Translations under genes and position numbers: made by a program
From: Flavobacteriales bacterium UBA6772
Lineage (GTDB): Bacteria; Bacteroidota; Bacteroidia; Flavobacteriales; UBA7430
Length of the DNA stretch: 28,346 nt
Direction of reading: 5' to 3'
NCBI GenBank assembly: GCA_002453265.1
Contig: DKGK01000027.1
Coordinates: forward strand, 1-28,346
Part shown: positions 1-6,895 of the stretch, piece by piece
Layout of the letters: each line of letters starts with the position of its first letter
How positions within the stretch are numbered: the stretch's first letter is position 1
Notes under the pieces: generated by a model
The model's input: only the letters and a program-made list of their open reading frames with translations
Database searches by the model: none
Told to the model about the DNA's origin: nothing

Positions 1-7
1 TCACTTT

Positions 8-36
8 AAGTCTTCGAGAAATCGGAGACTTTTTTT
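8..36 (+). terminator. Rho-independent terminator of an upstream gene
   Basis: A 10-bp stem (8-17 with 22-31, one T-G wobble) is closed by a GAAA tetraloop and runs into seven T residues (30-36). The U-tract is only on the plus strand, so it ends a rightward gene lying before the window. Confidence 0.8.
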
Positions 37-64
37 GCTTATAAATTAAAAAGTATACTAACAA

Positions 65-96
65 AAAAAGGCAAACAACTAAATGTTTGCCTTTTT
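65..96. terminator. Bidirectional hairpin terminator
   Basis: A perfect 13-bp stem (65-77 with 84-96) around a 6-nt loop has an A5 arm on the left and a T5 arm on the right, so it can terminate in both directions. It is a second terminator 30 bp after the first and insulates punA from upstream transcription. Confidence 0.75.
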
Positions 97-278
97 GTAA
101 ATTAAATTTGGGAGGAAGCATAAAACGAAATGTATGTACTAAAAGAGGTTTTAAGTCTTATTTTATTTCATTATTTAAAAGCAAATTTATTAAATTCTAT
201 CAATTATCAAAATAATTATTCAATTAACACCATTTTTATTGTGAATAATGTTGATTACTTTAGCCAAAAACCTAGTCT

Positions 279-1088
279 ATGAAAGAGATTCAAGAAGCTT
301 TAAATTTTATTAACAATTTTAAATTTCAAAGCCCAAGAATAGGAGTAGTTCTGGGAACAGGTCTAGGTGGGCTCATAGAAAACTGTACAATAAAACTCAG
401 TATACCTTACTCAGACATACCCTATTTTCCTATATCTACTGTAGAATCGCATACAGGACAATTAATTTTCGGAGAAATTTCGGGCAAACCTGTAGTTATA
501 ATGCAGGGTAGGTTTCACTATTATGAAGGATACAATGCAAAAGAAATAACCTTTCCTATTAGAGTATTAAAAGAATTAGGGATAAACAATTTATTAATAT
601 CTAATGCTTCTGGGGCAATAAACAAGTCTTATAAAAAGGGTGATCTCGTTATTTTAGACGATCACATTAACTTATTATTCGAAAATCCTTTAAGAGGGCA
701 GAATGTTGACCAACACGGTCCACGTTTTACAGATATGTCTGAGCCTTACGACAAAGATTTAAACGAATTACTGTGGAAATGTGCTCGTAATATAGATTGT
801 GATTTTCATACAGGCGTTTATGCGGCTTGGCAAGGACCTTCATTAGAAACACGTGCAGAATATAGAATGCTTAAAATATTAGGTGCAGACTTAGTCGGAA
901 TGTCTACCGTACCCGAAGTTATAGTTGCCAATCATATGAGCTTACCTTGTGCAGTAGTTTCTGTTTTAACAGACGAGTGTAATCCCGACAATTTAAAACC
1001 AGTATCCATAGAGGAAATTATAGAAACGGCAGAAAAAGCTGAGCCACACCTAACCAACTTATTTACAAAAGTAATTGAACGACTATAA
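279..1088 (+). CDS. punA: Purine nucleoside phosphorylase (trimeric PNP family)
   Basis: This cytoplasmic enzyme splits purine (deoxy)ribonucleosides with phosphate into free base and (deoxy)ribose-1-phosphate, for purine salvage. The 269-residue length is normal for the trimeric PNP/MTAP family. Family motifs are visible in order: GTGLGGL near residue 26, SHTG near 57, GRFHYYEGY near 78, SNASGAIN near 108, GPSLETRAE near 185 and GMSTVPE near 207. The residue matching the human base-specificity Asn243 appears to be Asp232 (in VLTDE), which may widen specificity towards adenosine; this is inference by eye. The ATG was chosen because the motif spacing from it is normal. The stop overlaps the convergent acyl-CoA reductase gene by 6 bp, and no terminator separates the two. 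Confidence 0.93.
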   Translation: MKEIQEALNFINNFKFQSPRIGVVLGTGLGGLIENCTIKLSIPYSDIPYFPISTVESHTGQLIFGEISGKPVVIMQGRFHYYEGYNAKEITFPIRVLKELGINNLLISNASGAINKSYKKGDLVILDDHINLLFENPLRGQNVDQHGPRFTDMSEPYDKDLNELLWKCARNIDCDFHTGVYAAWQGPSLETRAEYRMLKILGADLVGMSTVPEVIVANHMSLPCAVVSVLTDECNPDNLKPVSIEEIIETAEKAEPHLTNLFTKVIERL

Positions 1089-2135
1089 ACTCGTTAAAAA
1101 CTTCATGGTGTCTACGCCATCGGCATAATCGCTGAGGCTAGGACTCTGTGCTTCTCCTAAGCTAAGGGATGCTTGAATATTTTCTTTAGAGACGATACAT
1201 TGGATTTCAGATTCTTTGTCAATTAACTCTTGTTTTACAACCTCTAAATCTTCGTAGTATTCGTAGTGTAACATAGAAATTGGAGATCCGATAGGTTTGT
1301 CTTCTCTAATAAGTAAGAAACCATTTTCCAACATCTTATTACCACCCATTAAAAATAAGGCTCTGTAGTAATCTACATTATTGGCATACTTTTTATTATT
1401 TACAATTTCTTTGTATGAATAAAGAGACTCAAATAGTAAATCGAAACTATAACCTTTAGGAACATAAATCTTAGACACGTTTCTGCAACCCAAACCGAAA
1501 TAGGCAAAAATATCATCTCCTAAAGCACTTAAATCTTCTGATGTTTCTGAACCATTAAGTACAGCTACAGAATTTCTATTTTTTCTAATTATATGTGGGT
1601 ACTTACCAAAATAATGTTCAAAATAACGAGCAGTATTATCAGATCCAGTCGCAATAATAGCATTAAAATTTTGCATACGACCTTCGGTAAATTCTACACG
1701 TTCCAAAAAGTCTGCATTCAAGTGAATAAGCATTTTAACAATTATAGACATTAATATTTTATCGTCGGAAGATAATTTAACAAGTGCTTTATTACCCGAA
1801 ACTAATACACAAACAAAATCGTGAAATCCAACTAGAGGTATATTCCCAGCCATAATTAATCCTACTGTATTAGCAGTCTTAACTTCGGGGTATTTATTAG
1901 CCCAATCTGTTAATATATGAACTGTTAACCAGTTAGACAAAGAAGTTACAGCACGACGTACTTGCTCTTCTTCAAACCAACCATTATGAATTTTAGCGGC
2001 ATAAATAGCAGAAGTAAAAGATTCGTAAAACCCCTCATTTAATGAGTTATTATTTTTCTCAGAGGATTCAGATTTGAACTGATTCAAGAAATCTCCAAGT
2101 ATGCTAAATGCTTCAATAGTAATTTGACGTCTCAT
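1083..2135 (-). CDS. LuxC-family acyl-CoA reductase
   Basis: An NAD(P)H-dependent acyl-CoA reductase of the LuxC/aldehyde-dehydrogenase superfamily, expected to reduce a fatty acyl-CoA or acyl thioester to the aldehyde. Visible are the MAGNIPLVGFHD segment (about residue 95 from the ATG), the ATGSDNTARYFE stretch (about 162), and the GLGCRNVSKIYVP active-site block with the presumed catalytic Cys217. I start at the ATG at 2135, giving 350 residues; an in-frame TTG at 2141 is possible but a -7 box lies close upstream. It is divergent from the ferredoxin gene, a pairing common in Flavobacteriia, which hints at shared redox use. No other lux genes are present, so light production is not implied. 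Substrate and physiological role are unknown. Confidence 0.85.
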   Translation of the reverse strand: MRRQITIEAFSILGDFLNQFKSESSEKNNNSLNEGFYESFTSAIYAAKIHNGWFEEEQVRRAVTSLSNWLTVHILTDWANKYPEVKTANTVGLIMAGNIPLVGFHDFVCVLVSGNKALVKLSSDDKILMSIIVKMLIHLNADFLERVEFTEGRMQNFNAIIATGSDNTARYFEHYFGKYPHIIRKNRNSVAVLNGSETSEDLSALGDDIFAYFGLGCRNVSKIYVPKGYSFDLLFESLYSYKEIVNNKKYANNVDYYRALFLMGGNKMLENGFLLIREDKPIGSPISMLHYEYYEDLEVVKQELIDKESEIQCIVSKENIQASLSLGEAQSPSLSDYADGVDTMKFLTSL

Positions 2136-2149
2136 CAACAATGTTTTTC

Positions 2150-2157
2150 TATATTTG
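2150..2157 (+). promoter_or_regulatory. -7 promoter box for the ferredoxin gene
   Basis: TATATTTG matches the Bacteroidota TAnnTTTG consensus 37 bp before the ferredoxin ATG. A TTTG at 2123-2126 could be the -33 element, but its 23-bp spacing is longer than the usual 19-21. Confidence 0.5.
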
Positions 2158-2162
2158 TGCTA

Positions 2163-2170
2163 CAAAAATA
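2163..2170 (-). promoter_or_regulatory. -7 promoter box for the acyl-CoA reductase gene
   Basis: Read on the minus strand this is TATTTTTG, a TAnnTTTG match placed 27 bp before the ATG at 2135. It lies back to back with the ferredoxin -7 box, so the two promoters occupy one 21-bp stretch. No -33 element is clear. Confidence 0.45.
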
Positions 2171-2194
2171 CAAATCTTTAAAGCATAAAACAGC

Positions 2195-2551
2195 ATGGCG
2201 ATTAAGATCACCGACGAATGTATAAATTGTGGAGCTTGTGAGGCAGAGTGCCCAAACACAGCTATTTACGAAGGCGGGCTAGAATGGTCTTTTGCTGAAG
2301 GAACTGAATTGAAAGGAAAAGTTCATTCTAAAAGTGGTATTTCTGCCGAAGCTGAGGAAGAGTTAGAGCCTGTTTCTTACGACTTCTATTATATTGCTAC
2401 AGATAAATGTACCGAATGTAAGGGATTCCATGAAGAACCTCAATGTGCTGCAGTTTGTCCTGTAGAATGTTGCGTACCAGATGAAGATAATGTAGAAACT
2501 GAAGACGAATTACTTTCTAAAAAATCATTTTTACACAGTGAAAACGAATAG
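2195..2551 (+). CDS. 2x[4Fe-4S] ferredoxin
   Basis: A small cytoplasmic electron carrier. The first cluster motif CINCGACEAECP begins at about residue 10. The second half has CTEC at about 72, followed by CAAVCPVECC, the Allochromatium-type arrangement with a longer loop between the first two cysteines of cluster II. The 118-residue length and the acidic insert between the motifs match the ferredoxin usual in Bacteroidota. Its redox partner cannot be read from sequence; the divergent LuxC-type reductase is only a positional candidate. The 3' end overlaps the next gene by 14 bp, indicating co-transcription and probably translational coupling. Confidence 0.9.
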   Translation: MAIKITDECINCGACEAECPNTAIYEGGLEWSFAEGTELKGKVHSKSGISAEAEEELEPVSYDFYYIATDKCTECKGFHEEPQCAAVCPVECCVPDEDNVETEDELLSKKSFLHSENE

Positions 2552-3425
2552 TTTATACATAGCTATTATTTTAGTTACTATGTCTTGCAATTTATTTGCA
2601 CAAGACAATAGTGATTTTATCTTTTTTGAATCTAGATTACAAACGCTTGCCAATAAAATTTTAACGGCAAGTAATGATTCCTTAAAAGAAGAAGCGAATA
2701 AACTACTTATTGAAGATGTAGAAGAATTATTACTTATAAAAGGTAGCTTCCACTACTCTTTCGAAAATGTTGATAAACTTAGCATTATAACTTCCCCAGA
2801 CAATAAATTCAAACTCTTTAATTGGGTTGTTCCAAAATCAAATAATACATTTGAATATTACGCTTATCTTCAGTTTTACAAAAAAAGAAAAAAAGAACAG
2901 TATTATTTAAAACTCAACGACATCTCCTCCTATGTAGAAGATGAGCAAAAGAAAATATTTACCAATGGAGATTGGTTTGGTACGCTGTACTCGGATATAA
3001 TACACACAGAATTTGACAAAAAAGAGTTCTATACACTTGTAGGTTGGGATGGAAACAATAGCTCTACAACAAAGAGAATTGTTGAGATTTTAACTTTTGA
3101 CGAGAATGAAGAGCCCAGTTTTGGTGCACCTATTTTTAAGATGAATGATGGTACACGAACTAGGATGGTTTTAGAATATTCTAAAAAAGTGAGTACGAAT
3201 ATGTCTTACGATACAAATAAAGAATATATTGTATTTGACCACCTAGAACCTTTAGAAGGTGGAGAAGTAGGAATGTATGAGTTTTATGTTCCTAGCCTAA
3301 GCTACGATGGTTTGACTTTTAAAAATGGTAAATGGCGTTTAGTGGAAGACATACCTATTTTTAATTCTAAATCTCAAGATGGTCGTCAGGCCAAAAACAT
3401 TCAACGAGGCTTACAAGAGAAATAG
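2538..3425 (+). CDS. Secreted protein of unknown function
   Basis: I do not recognise this 295-residue protein. It begins at a GTG inside the ferredoxin gene. Residues 1-22 form a Sec signal peptide (hydrophobic core IAIILVTM) with a likely signal peptidase I site after LFAQ; the Cys in MSCN is a poor lipobox. The mature part is rich in aromatic and charged residues and has no repeats or membrane segments. The strand-rich segments YYAYLQFYKK, FYTLVGWDGN and EYIVFDHLEP suggest a beta-sheet exported domain. The 14-bp overlap with the ferredoxin gene implies coupled expression, yet the two products should be in different compartments. Its stop converges on the flavoprotein gene with 60 bp between and no evident terminator. 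Confidence 0.75.
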   Translation: MKTNSLYIAIILVTMSCNLFAQDNSDFIFFESRLQTLANKILTASNDSLKEEANKLLIEDVEELLLIKGSFHYSFENVDKLSIITSPDNKFKLFNWVVPKSNNTFEYYAYLQFYKKRKKEQYYLKLNDISSYVEDEQKKIFTNGDWFGTLYSDIIHTEFDKKEFYTLVGWDGNNSSTTKRIVEILTFDENEEPSFGAPIFKMNDGTRTRMVLEYSKKVSTNMSYDTNKEYIVFDHLEPLEGGEVGMYEFYVPSLSYDGLTFKNGKWRLVEDIPIFNSKSQDGRQAKNIQRGLQEK

Positions 3426-3485
3426 GATTGGATTTATCTTTTTGATCTAAATATGATTTGTCAATGTAAACTTAGTATTCAAAAC

Positions 3486-4691
3486 TTAATTTAACTTTCC
3501 TGCAATAAATCCTGTAGTCCAAGCAGCTTGAAAATTAAACCCACCTGTAATACCATCTATATTTAATACTTCACCTGCTAAATACAAGTTCTTACACTTT
3601 GTACTTTGCATCGTATTAAAATCAACATCTTCTAAACTAACTCCTCCACTAGTAACAAACTCTTCTTTAAAAGTTGTTTTACCACAGACTTCGTACACAT
3701 CGTTTAGTAAAACATTAATAAGCTTGTTTTTGTTTTTATTCGAAAGCTCATACCAAGGTAAATCTGGATTTATTTGCACCTTTTCTAATAAATACATCCA
3801 CATTCTATTCGGCAATTCAAAAGGATTAGCATTGGCGATTTTCTTTTTACGTATGGTAGGTTCCTTTTCCTTTAGAATGGAATTTACCTCGTCTTCATTT
3901 TTTATAGAAAGCCAATTAACTTGTATGTTAAACTGATAACTTTTCTTGAACAACAAACGTGCTCCCCAAGCTGATAGCTTTAAAATTGCAGGTCCACTCA
4001 TACCCCAATGTGTAATTAAAACAGGTCCTGAATATTGTAATTTAGTAGCCTGAATACGTACCGTAGCATTTTCTACTACCAAGCCCATAAGTTCTCGAAT
4101 AGGCTCTTTAGGCATGTTAAACGTGAATAAAGAAGGGAGAGGTTCTACAATGGAATGCCCTGAATTTTGCAACCATTCAAAACCACGCATTTTTGGACTT
4201 CCACCAGTTGCTAATACAACTCTATCAAACGACTGGGTACCTGACCTAAAACTTAAAGTAATTCCATTATCGTTTTCGGTAAAAGAACTAACCGCACTAT
4301 TTTTTACAATCTTTATATTCTTTGTTTGAGCCTCTTTTAAAAAACAATCTATAATTGTTTGTGAGTCATTGGTATCGGGAAACATTCTATTGTCTGTTTC
4401 TGCTTTTAAATTTACGCCACGTTTGGCAAACCAAGCAACAGTATCTATAGGTTGGAAAACAGAAAATGCTTTTTTAAGTTGTTTTTCTCCACGAGGATAA
4501 GATTTTGAAAGTAGCGATGGTTTAAAGCATGCGTGTGTTACATTACATCTACCTCCACCAGAAATTTTAACCTTAGACAGTAATTTATCCGATTTCTCAT
4601 AAATCGTAACCACTGATGATGGATGATGTTCTTTAACCGAAAATGCTGCAAAAAATCCTGCTGCACCACCTCCTATAATTGCTACTTTCAT
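3486..4691 (-). CDS. BaiN/YhiN-type FAD-dependent oxidoreductase (HI0933 family)
   Basis: A cytoplasmic flavoprotein of the HI0933/YhiN/BaiN family, which binds FAD through an N-terminal Rossmann fold; its substrates in most bacteria are not established. Residues 5-11 are GGGAAGF, with the acidic residue of the dinucleotide fold at YEKSDK. The family signature GGGRCNVTH is at about 46. The central ATGGSP turn is at about 162, and the C-terminal FAD-binding block LYLAGEVLNIDGITGGFNFQ ends the protein. The 401-residue length is typical. The ATG at 4691 is the only start compatible with the Rossmann N-terminus. The gene appears monocistronic. Naming beyond the family would be a guess. Confidence 0.88.
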   Translation of the reverse strand: MKVAIIGGGAAGFFAAFSVKEHHPSSVVTIYEKSDKLLSKVKISGGGRCNVTHACFKPSLLSKSYPRGEKQLKKAFSVFQPIDTVAWFAKRGVNLKAETDNRMFPDTNDSQTIIDCFLKEAQTKNIKIVKNSAVSSFTENDNGITLSFRSGTQSFDRVVLATGGSPKMRGFEWLQNSGHSIVEPLPSLFTFNMPKEPIRELMGLVVENATVRIQATKLQYSGPVLITHWGMSGPAILKLSAWGARLLFKKSYQFNIQVNWLSIKNEDEVNSILKEKEPTIRKKKIANANPFELPNRMWMYLLEKVQINPDLPWYELSNKNKNKLINVLLNDVYEVCGKTTFKEEFVTSGGVSLEDVDFNTMQSTKCKNLYLAGEVLNIDGITGGFNFQAAWTTGFIAGKLN

Positions 4692-4785
4692 AAACAGTTT
4701 TTATTCTGTACGAAGATAAACTAATGTGTGACTATTTAAATTAAGTAATAAGGAGTTTTATAATATTTAAACACAAACAAATCTT

Positions 4786-4793
4786 TATTTTTG
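4786..4793 (+). promoter_or_regulatory. -7 promoter box for the ThiF/MoeB-rhodanese gene
   Basis: TATTTTTG matches TAnnTTTG 16 bp before the ATG, predicting a very short leader. No -33 TTTG is seen at the expected distance. Confidence 0.45.
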
Positions 4794-4809
4794 CCAAAAG
4801 TATTTTAAC

Positions 4810-5910
4810 ATGAGTTTAAGTAAAACAGAACTTCTACGCTATAGTAGTCATATAAAACTGAAGCAAGTTGGTATTAAAGGACAAGAAGCTTTAAAGAATT
4901 CAAAAGTATTAATTATTGGTGCGGGAGGATTAGGTTGCTCTGTACTTCAATACTTAACGGCTTCTGGTCTTGGTACAATTGGTATTATTGATGGTACTAT
5001 TGTAGAAGAATCTAATTTGCAAAGTCAAATACTTTTTTCTCAGTCGGATATAAACGCACCAAAAGCAAAAACAGCTGCTTTAAAGCTGAAAACTCAAAAT
5101 CCAAATGTAAATTTTAAGGTTGCAAATGTTCTGGTTACAAAAGAAAACATACTATCTCTACTGGAACCTTTCGACATCGTTGTTGATTGTACAGACAACT
5201 TCCCTACTCGCTATTTGATAAATGATGCTTGTATACTCACAAAAAAAGTGCTTGTTTATGGAGCTATCAATGAGTTTAATGGACAAGTTTCAGTTTTTAA
5301 TTTTGAAGATGGACCTACATATAGATGTCTATTTCCCGAAGTATCCATTGAAGCTCAAAATCCCTCTGAAGCTGGTGTTTTAGGAGTTCTTCCTGGAATA
5401 ATTGGTTCCATACAAGCAAATGAAGTAGTCAAACTCATTTTAGAAATTGGTGAACCTCTAAACGGTAAGCTATTAAGTATAAATGCACTCAACTATCAAG
5501 TGTCTATTGTAGAATTTGATAAAACTAACCTTGCTAATATTTCAGAATTGAGTTCTTATCAAAACGAAACTTCTATTTCTACAGAATCACTGCCTAGCTC
5601 AATAGATCCTATGAGCTTAGATAAAATGCGTAAAACGAAACCTCATTTAAATATTCTAGATGTACGAGAATATTATGAATGGGACATTTGTCATATCAAA
5701 GGAGCAAGTAATATTCCTATGAATTTAATTGACGAATGTATCGATGAGGTTTCGAAGACTATTCCTACAGTTGTAGTTTGCCATCACGGAGTAAGAAGCA
5801 TGAATGTGATTCACTATTTAAAAACCAAAGGCTATAGCAATCTGATAAACTTAGAAGGTGGTATTCATGCTTGGGCAACTGAGGTAGATATAGATATGGC
5901 GAAGTATTGA
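4810..5910 (+). CDS. ThiF/MoeB-family adenylyltransferase fused to rhodanese
   Basis: Related to E1-like enzymes that adenylate the C-terminus of a sulfur carrier (ThiS, MoaD) and, through a rhodanese domain, help load sulfur. Residues 1-235 are the ThiF/MoeB domain: nucleotide loop GAGGLG at 37-42, DNFPTR at 129-134, YRCLFP at 171-176, EAGVLGVLPGIIGS at 187-200. Residues about 265-360 are the rhodanese domain, with an intact active-site loop CHHGVRS (Cys324). Several hallmarks are altered. The usual NLQRQ reads NLQSQ (Ser72 for the ATP-contacting Arg). Ser186 replaces the Cys normally before EAGVLG. Neither CxxC pair of the structural zinc is complete. The frame is open, so it may have a modified role rather than be broken. 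No thiS or moaD lies in the window, so the partner is unknown. Confidence 0.85.
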   Translation: MSLSKTELLRYSSHIKLKQVGIKGQEALKNSKVLIIGAGGLGCSVLQYLTASGLGTIGIIDGTIVEESNLQSQILFSQSDINAPKAKTAALKLKTQNPNVNFKVANVLVTKENILSLLEPFDIVVDCTDNFPTRYLINDACILTKKVLVYGAINEFNGQVSVFNFEDGPTYRCLFPEVSIEAQNPSEAGVLGVLPGIIGSIQANEVVKLILEIGEPLNGKLLSINALNYQVSIVEFDKTNLANISELSSYQNETSISTESLPSSIDPMSLDKMRKTKPHLNILDVREYYEWDICHIKGASNIPMNLIDECIDEVSKTIPTVVVCHHGVRSMNVIHYLKTKGYSNLINLEGGIHAWATEVDIDMAKY

Positions 5911-5964
5911 TACTTGTTTATTTTCAAGAGTAATAGATTGAATAGTTAAAATGAACCGCTAACT

Positions 5965-6251
5965 CTAAATATCAATAAACGACTTTAAATCTTCGACATA
6001 CTCCACAAAATCTGCCCTCCCCTTTTTAGTAATAACACAAGTTGTTAAAGGATAATTGTCACGAAACGATTTTTATATCTCAATGTATTTTACTTCCTTA
6101 AGTTTTTTTTTAGCTGCACACTCAAATTCCCTTTTGATGATTTTGTTTTTTCTAAAAGGAACTTAAACTCACATTATTTATTTGTCATCAATAAATAGAC
6201 AATTGCCAAAGGAAGTTCTGAATGTAATATGGGATTTTATTTTTCAAACAT
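5965..6251 (-). pseudogene. Decayed winged-helix transcriptional regulator
   Basis: Translating the minus strand from ATG 6251 gives MFEK-stop-NPILHSELPLAIVYLLMTNK-stop-CEFKFLLEKTKSSKGNLSVQLKK. After a frameshift it continues LKEVKYIEI-stop-KSFRDNYPLTTC, then VITKKGRADFVEYVEDLKSF and a final stop. This closely resembles the roughly 95-residue single-domain winged-helix regulators of Bacteroidota (resembling Pfam PF13601, recognised by eye). Lesions: TAA at 6237-6239 and 6174-6176, an apparent one-base indel in the nine-T run 6103-6111, and TAA at 6073-6075. No intact start-to-stop frame remains. Its ATG lies at the end of the decayed membrane gene, so the two probably formed one operon. Confidence 0.8.
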
Positions 6252-6716
6252 TAGAGTTTTTTTTAATAGATACGTAGGAACAATGTATCCTAAGAACATT
6301 GCTAAAGAATAAATAATCAAGCTCATTAGAAAATCAACTTGAAAGGAAATAATTGCAGCTATCCAAAATACAATCCCACCTGTAATAAAAGTTACTAAGC
6401 CAACTAATAAGAAAACAAACGGATTGAGTTATGATGGAATAAGTACAATTAAACTAATTATCATTATTATACCAAAACTACCCTAAACATAAGTCATTAT
6501 TCAGTCTGCAAAGGTTTTATGATGTATTTTTTGGTTTACTCATTTTATACCTACTACTATCGGACCTAGTATAGATAATAGAATCCATGTAAGAAAGTGA
6601 AATTAAAAATTAATACTAAGTAAGTAATACTCCATTATGGCAGCAACTATAATTAACAAACCGACAATAAAACTATGAAGCTTAAAACTTTTCTTTGGAT
6701 TCATTTCTATTTTCAT
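6237..6716 (-). pseudogene. Decayed multi-pass membrane protein
   Basis: One continuous minus-strand frame of about 160 codons starts at ATG 6716 and encodes hydrophobic segments such as HSFIVGLLIIVAAIMEYYLL, TWILLSILGPIVVGIK, GIIMIISLIVLIP, FVFLLVGLVTFITGGIVFWI and MSLIIYSLAMFLGYIVP. It is broken by five in-frame stops: TAA 6603-6605, TGA 6540-6542, TGA 6501-6503, TAG 6483-6485 and TAA 6429-6431. No frameshift is needed to link the pieces. The protein would have had about five membrane spans; I do not recognise the family. All three stop codons occur, which argues against recoding and for ordinary decay. It lies directly before the remnant winged-helix regulator. Confidence 0.72.
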
Positions 6717-6868
6717 AATGTATCTTTTAAATCCCCCACAAACAGAACTAGTCTATTTTATAAACTAATCATTTACTATATATTTATTCTATTTGTGATT
6801 GTGGTAAAAAAGATAGAGCATCAAACATAAAATAAAATGCTAATAGCCTAGTATTCAAAAGTAATTTC

Positions 6869-6876
6869 TATTTTTG
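6869..6876 (+). promoter_or_regulatory. -7 promoter box for the secreted cysteine peptidase
   Basis: TATTTTTG matches TAnnTTTG 19 bp before the ATG at 6896. No -33 element is clear. The rest of 6717-6868 is AT-rich and shows no gene. Confidence 0.45.
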
Positions 6877-6895
6877 ATGAATCAAAATAAAAATC

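Noticed and set aside
2135..2141. TTG at 2141 as the acyl-CoA reductase start
   Set aside because: An ATG two codons later is a better start and leaves a normal distance to the -7 box at 2163-2170.
1083..2551. Bioluminescence operon suggested by the LuxC family match
   Set aside because: No luxA, luxB, luxD or luxE is present; LuxC-family reductases beside ferredoxins are common in non-luminous Bacteroidota.
6237..6716. Stop-codon readthrough or recoding in the membrane-protein frame
   Set aside because: Five internal stops of all three types occur, with no SECIS-like or pyrrolysine context, and the adjacent gene is also broken; decay is the simpler explanation.
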